Assembly (NCBI GenBank): GCA_021851985.1
Contig: JAJZOS010000001.1
Location: 1 to 28,567, forward strand
Direction: 5' to 3'
Source: Microcaldota archaeon
Lineage (GTDB): Archaea > Micrarchaeota > Micrarchaeia > Micrarchaeales > CABMGC01
Length of the DNA: 28,567 nt
Both the position numbers and the translations under genes were made by a program. Of this stretch, positions 24,785 through 28,567 are shown piece after piece; the stretch's first letter is position 1; the number at the start of each line of letters is the position of its first letter. The notes beneath the pieces are model-generated. The model made no database searches. It worked only from the letters and a program-made list of their open reading frames with translations, and had not been told where the DNA came from.

Positions 24785-24821
24785 ACCCATCACTACTATA
24801 ATGGGTATTAACTTTTATAAA
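24785..24821 (-). promoter_or_regulatory. Promoter with inverted repeat for the secretion ATPase
   Basis: The minus-strand TATA box tttataaaag (24812-24821) predicts transcription near 24790. An inverted repeat, acccat (24785-24790) and atgggt (24801-24806), spans the predicted start. That position suits an operator or roadblock, though six-base arms can arise by chance. Confidence 0.4.
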
Positions 24822-24839
24822 TGCATGGAAGGGAGTGCT

Positions 24840-25715
24840 TCATCCCGAAAACTCGTAGAGGTGCATTATTCTTTTTTCTGTGCGCTTATCCTTTCCTATT
24901 ACCTTCATTGCAATGTTCTTTGCCTTATGGATAAGCAGTGAATACCTTGTAGCTTCTTTAATTGAAGCTGAATTGTGGGCTTCCTGTGCAATTTGAGTCT
25001 TTAATAGCATAGACGCCGTTGCATCTCTGCCAACCTCATTTGCAGCAAACATGTCTGCCTTTGATTCCCTGGTCCTGTCTATGCGCAGCATGGCAACACT
25101 GCGTATTATCCCTGTTCCAATGAAAATCGCAAGCGCGTAGCCGAATTTGGGACCTGAAAGGAAGAGATTTGAAGCCTGCTCTATCAGCATCCTGAAATTG
25201 CCTATAGTGTCCAGGTATATGCCTATGCCTGCGCCAGTGGATACTGCGCTTGATATCACGCTTCTTATACCCTCTTTTAATATTGTTTTTTTGTTGTTAT
25301 GAAAATCTTCGCGGAGAAGACATGCCATGACCTCCCTATCGGTAAAAATCTTGCTAAGCTGCACATCCATATCTATGACTCTCTTGTTCTTGCGGTAATA
25401 CAGATCTTCGAGGAAGTCTCCAGTATTTTTTGATATAAGGATGCTTGTGGCAGTCTTTGCAAAACTGCCTTTTTGATTCTCGCCCAGAGGCCTTGCACGT
25501 GGGAGTATGAGCTCGCCATAGTTTCCCTTCACTACGTTTACTGAATCTGTATTTTTCATTTTGCCTTTGGCTTTAAGCTCATTGAATATGGACTCTATTC
25601 GCTCCTCTTCTTTTGCTACCTGATCATATTTTACTGCTCTGCTTACATCTTCCCGGACTATCTCCTTTAGGGAGTTTTTATTGTTTACTAAAATTAATGA
25701 GTACTTATTGGCCAT
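24840..25715 (-). CDS. M48-like membrane protein with altered zinc motif (RExxH)
   Basis: The order of segments resembles M48 (HtpX-like) membrane peptidases: FTDREVMACLLREDFHNNKK aligns with the family's xxELxAVLAHELGHxxNxD. After two hydrophobic stretches (about 150-170 and 188-210), RTRESKADMFAANEVG matches the ExxxAD motif that brings the third zinc ligand (Glu217). However, the first zinc His is Arg135 here, giving R-E-D-F-H instead of H-E-x-x-H. The codon is CGC, one base from the His codon CAC. Either this is a pseudoenzyme or zinc binding differs. The N-terminal about 100 residues are soluble and charged. It is upstream of, and on the same strand as, the secretion ATPase but separated by a promoter. 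The family call is moderate. Confidence 0.6.
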   Translation of the reverse strand: MANKYSLILVNNKNSLKEIVREDVSRAVKYDQVAKEEERIESIFNELKAKGKMKNTDSVNVVKGNYGELILPRARPLGENQKGSFAKTATSILISKNTGDFLEDLYYRKNKRVIDMDVQLSKIFTDREVMACLLREDFHNNKKTILKEGIRSVISSAVSTGAGIGIYLDTIGNFRMLIEQASNLFLSGPKFGYALAIFIGTGIIRSVAMLRIDRTRESKADMFAANEVGRDATASMLLKTQIAQEAHNSASIKEATRYSLLIHKAKNIAMKVIGKDKRTEKRIMHLYEFSG

Positions 25716-25872
25716 ATATGCATACCTGATTTGAAGCTAAACCATCATTTGAACGCTCATGCTGATATATTTTTGTAGGAAATATTAATATACTGACTTA
25801 GATACACATAATAAATTGGGTGTGTCTGCACTTGTCAGCCGTATTAGCTGATGGTAGGGAAGTGTGAATGCG
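25716..25872. promoter_or_regulatory. Divergent promoter region, M48-like / prolyl oligopeptidase
   Basis: This 157-base gap is A/T-rich. On the minus strand caaaaatatatc (25764-25775) could start transcription near 25743 for the M48-like gene. On the plus strand, aatattaatata (about 25781-25792) or cataataaat (25807-25816) could serve the oligopeptidase. A small inverted repeat, tcagc (25835-25839) / gctga (25847-25851), lies in or at the start of its leader. I see no RNA gene or small ORF here. Confidence 0.4.
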
Positions 25873-28002
25873 ATGTTTATTAACAAAAATCCATCGGCAG
25901 TAGTAAAGCCGAATAATAAGCCTGAGGATATAAAGGAGATCATACACGGAAATGTTGTAAGGGACCCATACAGATGGCTTGAAAATAAGGATGATCCTGA
26001 AGTTAAAAAGTGGATAGACGGTCAAAACATAAACGCTAGAAAGTACTTGGATAGCGTATCACAAAGAAAAGACATAGGGCAGAAGTTGGAAAAAATTCTG
26101 GATGCAAAAAACGGCGATGCCCCATATCCAGCTCCAACTTTCCTGCCTAATGGAAAACAGCGCTATTTCGTATATGTCAGCAGCCCTGAAAAGGAGCATC
26201 CGGTGCTGTGTTACAAGGATGGAGAAGATGGCGAGCTCAATGTAGCAGTAGATCCAAACAAAATAAGCAAAGACGGAAAGGTTGCAATCCTAGATTATTT
26301 TCCAAACCATGACGGCACAGTATTGGCTTATGCCCTCTCAGAAGGAGGAGTGGACACCGTATCGGTCAATATTATTGACCTTAGATCAGGCCAGATTCAT
26401 GAGGACAAACTTGAAAATTTAAAATTATTCAGCATGGAATGGGTATCGCATAATTACGGTTTTTATTATTCGGCTTGGCCGGATATAGAAACGCACAGCG
26501 CTCCTGAAAAAGTAGCGCATGTATACTTTCATAAGATGGGCACACAGCAATCTGAGGATAAGGAGGTATTCGGCGTAGGACTTGGCGCAAATAAATCATG
26601 CTCCTTGGACCGTTCAAGTGACGGAAAATATCTGATAATAAGCGTTTCAGACAATGTAAACAATGAACTGTATTACAAAAAGTTTTCGGTTTCTGATAAT
26701 AAAATAACTCCGCTTATAACAGGCAGGAATGCGGAATTTTATTTGCTTGACATACACGGTAAAAATGCGTATATTTTAACGGATCTGGACGCCCCAAATT
26801 ACAGCGTAGTAAGATTGAACATGAACAATCCAAACACAAAATGGAAAACTGTAATTCCTGAATGCGATGCTGTAATTGAAAATGCAGTTTTGGTCAATAA
26901 CAAAATAATAGTCAATTATTTAGACAACATATACTCAAAAATAAGGATATTTTCTCTCAGAGGCGCATTAAAGAAAGAAGTAGACCTGCCTGAAAATGGA
27001 TATGCCACGCTTCCGGACAGCAATGCAGAAGGTGATAGTGCATTTCTCAATTTCGGATCTTTTCTGTCACCTACAAGAACATACAGGCTAGATCTCAAAA
27101 ATTACAGTATTGAAGCCGTATCCGATAACACGATCGACTTTGACTTTACCAAATTTGAATTTAAACAGATAATGTATAAATCTGCAGACGGAACAGAAAT
27201 CCCTATGTTTCTGGTACACAAAAAAGATATAAAACTTGATGGCAATAATCCCGTTCTACTTTACGGATACGGAGGCTTTAATGACCCTGCAGTGCCTAAA
27301 TTCAACGCGACAATACTGCCATTCATCGAAGATGGAGGCGTATATGCTGTTGCAAATATACGCGGAGGGGGCGAATTTGGAAAAACATGGTATAATGGCG
27401 GAAGGCATAAAAACAAAAAAAGGTCTTTTGAAGACTTTATATATGCAGCGGAATGGCTAGTGGGCAATAATTACACGAATAAGGACAGGCTTGCTATAAG
27501 AGGAAGGTCTAATGGTGGGCTTCTTACCGCAGCAGCCGTGACCATGCGTCCAGACTTGTTCAAAGCGGCGATAGTTGAAATGCCAATCAGCGATATGATA
27601 AGAGGCTCTGACAAAGACATCAGTCCACTCTGCAGCTTGGAATATGGAGATCCTAAAAAAGCAGAGGATATTGGATTCATGCTTGAATATTCGCCATATC
27701 ATAATATCAAGGAAGGGGAGCATTTTCCTTCGATACTTGTTATAACTGGAGAGAACGATACGAGATGCGATCCGATGCATGCAAGAAAATTTGCCGCTCA
27801 CCTGCAGGATTCTACGGCTTCGCAAAATCCAATATTGCTGCTTACAATAAAAGGAATTGGTCATGGAGGGGAACTTTTTCCGGTGCCAGATAGCATACAG
27901 AAGGAATGGACAGCAGACTGGCTGGCATTCGTTTATAATGAATTGGGAATGAGAGCATCAGATGGAAAAAGCAGGGATATTAAGATAGCGAAACGCGATT
28001 AA
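25873..28002 (+). CDS. Prolyl oligopeptidase (S9A)
   Basis: This is a cytosolic serine peptidase that cuts short peptides after proline. The N-terminal signature DPYRWLENKDDPEVKKWI is typical of S9A, followed by a beta-propeller of about 350 residues and an alpha/beta-hydrolase domain. The catalytic triad is visible: Ser546 in GRSNGGLL (usually GGSNGGLL), Asp629 in GENDTRCDP, and His664 in GIGHGG. The spacing matches the classical enzyme of about 710 residues; this one has 709. There is no signal peptide. The frame opens at GTG 25864, but ATG 25873 is the likelier start. In a reduced genome, such an enzyme would serve peptide recycling or scavenging. Confidence 0.95.
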   Translation: MFINKNPSAVVKPNNKPEDIKEIIHGNVVRDPYRWLENKDDPEVKKWIDGQNINARKYLDSVSQRKDIGQKLEKILDAKNGDAPYPAPTFLPNGKQRYFVYVSSPEKEHPVLCYKDGEDGELNVAVDPNKISKDGKVAILDYFPNHDGTVLAYALSEGGVDTVSVNIIDLRSGQIHEDKLENLKLFSMEWVSHNYGFYYSAWPDIETHSAPEKVAHVYFHKMGTQQSEDKEVFGVGLGANKSCSLDRSSDGKYLIISVSDNVNNELYYKKFSVSDNKITPLITGRNAEFYLLDIHGKNAYILTDLDAPNYSVVRLNMNNPNTKWKTVIPECDAVIENAVLVNNKIIVNYLDNIYSKIRIFSLRGALKKEVDLPENGYATLPDSNAEGDSAFLNFGSFLSPTRTYRLDLKNYSIEAVSDNTIDFDFTKFEFKQIMYKSADGTEIPMFLVHKKDIKLDGNNPVLLYGYGGFNDPAVPKFNATILPFIEDGGVYAVANIRGGGEFGKTWYNGGRHKNKKRSFEDFIYAAEWLVGNNYTNKDRLAIRGRSNGGLLTAAAVTMRPDLFKAAIVEMPISDMIRGSDKDISPLCSLEYGDPKKAEDIGFMLEYSPYHNIKEGEHFPSILVITGENDTRCDPMHARKFAAHLQDSTASQNPILLLTIKGIGHGGELFPVPDSIQKEWTADWLAFVYNELGMRASDGKSRDIKIAKRD

Positions 28003-28020
28003 TCAAGACAGCAGCTTTAA

Positions 28021-28567
28021 TTAGGACTTTAAGGATTCCATATTCTTGAGTTCGCTGAGTGCCTTAAGAGCATTGAATGTTGCCAAGGCCATGTTGTACC
28101 TGTCTCTTGTTCTCCCCCTTGAGAATGTCCACATGTCCTTTACGCCTGCAAGATCCAGAACTGACCTGACCGTTGCGCTTGCAGCAAGCCCTACTCCTCT
28201 TGGAGCAGGTTTTAGTATTATCTCTGCACTTCCGCACTTTGAACGTGTAATCATAGATATGCTATGATGTGTACCGCAATTGCATTCCCAGGATCCACAG
28301 CCCAACCCCACAGATATTATGTTCTGTTTAGCATTCCTTATGGCAGTTTGTATAGACGGCCTTACTTCTACGTCTTTTCCAACGCCTATGCCTACATGCC
28401 CATTCCTGTCGCCCATGACCACAGTAGCCCTGTACTTCTGCTTTCTGTTGTTCTTTGTCATCCTCTGGACAGATGCTATCTCAAGCGACTTGTCCTCAAG
28501 ATTCGGGAGCAATGAATCCACTATCTCGACCTCCTTTATAGGCTTGCCTAAAGCAAATATCTGCTCG
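28021..28567 (-). CDS. rps5: Small-subunit ribosomal protein uS5, N-terminus outside window
   Basis: The frame stays open to the window edge, with EQIFALGKPIKEVEIVDSLL upstream of the first internal GTG at 28521. The true start therefore lies beyond 28567. Hallmarks are GDRNGHVGIGVGK, the archaeal CGSWECNCGTHHS segment, KPAPRGVGLAA and GVKDMWTFSRGRTRDRYN. The protein is part of the 30S subunit and of decoding accuracy. In most archaea uL30 and uL15 follow directly; here the next gene is the converging prolyl oligopeptidase, 18 bases away. Confidence 0.95.
   Translation of the reverse strand, partial: EQIFALGKPIKEVEIVDSLLPNLEDKSLEIASVQRMTKNNRKQKYRATVVMGDRNGHVGIGVGKDVEVRPSIQTAIRNAKQNIISVGLGCGSWECNCGTHHSISMITRSKCGSAEIILKPAPRGVGLAASATVRSVLDLAGVKDMWTFSRGRTRDRYNMALATFNALKALSELKNMESLKS

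Noticed and set aside
1..28567. CRISPR array, insertion sequence, prophage or toxin-antitoxin module
   Set aside because: I found no spaced direct repeats, transposase or integrase motifs, or small paired toxin/antitoxin frames; nearly all sequence is accounted for by housekeeping genes.

Overview
This window is a gene-dense piece of archaeal chromosome. The archaeal markers are EF-1alpha followed by S10, archaeal-type uL15, uL30 and uS5, deoxyhypusine synthase, the replication factor C large subunit, archaeal S-adenosylmethionine synthetase, a beta-CASP nuclease, split PheS/PheT, and AT-rich TATA boxes 20-30 bases ahead of starts. No intergenic gap exceeds about 250 bases, convergent genes stop within 3-20 bases of each other, and many genes are short for their families. 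This suggests a streamlined genome, plausibly a DPANN lineage such as Micrarchaeota/ARMAN. That lineage assignment is an inference; the archaeal assignment is firm.

Layout. 1-862: start of a multi-membrane GT-C glycosyltransferase, minus strand, cut by the window edge. 928-4263: three GHMP-family enzymes of the lower mevalonate pathway: diphosphomevalonate decarboxylase and phosphomevalonate kinase (plus) facing mevalonate kinase (minus). 4317-6672: deoxyhypusine synthase and an alkaline-phosphatase-superfamily hydrolase. 6676-9486: an HTH-CBS regulator divergent from SAM synthetase, which is followed by a strongly diverged homologue of SAM-hydrolysing DUF62 enzymes. 9504-11394: EF-1alpha, S10 and a small two-helix membrane protein with two CxC motifs. 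11637-12322: two small uncharacterised genes. 12441-16479: a five-gene minus-strand operon, L30-L15-glycosyltransferase-coiled-coil protein-beta-CASP nuclease, whose last three genes overlap by 4 bases at CTGA and TTGA junctions. 16628-20505: an anchored surface protein, pheS and pheT. 20509-23430: RFC large subunit, tRNA-Glu(CTC) and IMP dehydrogenase. 23470-25715: a type IV pilus-type secretion ATPase and an M48-like membrane protein whose HExxH motif reads RExxH. 25873-28567: prolyl oligopeptidase and the start-truncated gene for S5.

How the genes work together. The mevalonate cluster makes isopentenyl diphosphate, the precursor of archaeal lipids, by the classical (eukaryote/Sulfolobales-type) route, unlike most archaea. 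The two glycosyltransferases, the sequon-rich anchored protein and the secretion ATPase point to a glycosylated, appendage-bearing cell surface. The rest is mainly translation (EF-1alpha, S10, S5, L15, L30, PheST, tRNA-Glu, hypusine synthesis) and nucleotide/SAM metabolism.

The points most worth a second look are the coiled-coil gene with no ATG/GTG/TTG near its natural start (apparent CTG start in a CTGA overlap), the SAM synthetase paired with a DUF62 homologue of eroded active site, the RExxH M48-like protein, the classical mevalonate set, and the break-up of the S5-L30-L15 ribosomal order. I saw no CRISPR array, insertion sequence, phage gene or clear defence system.
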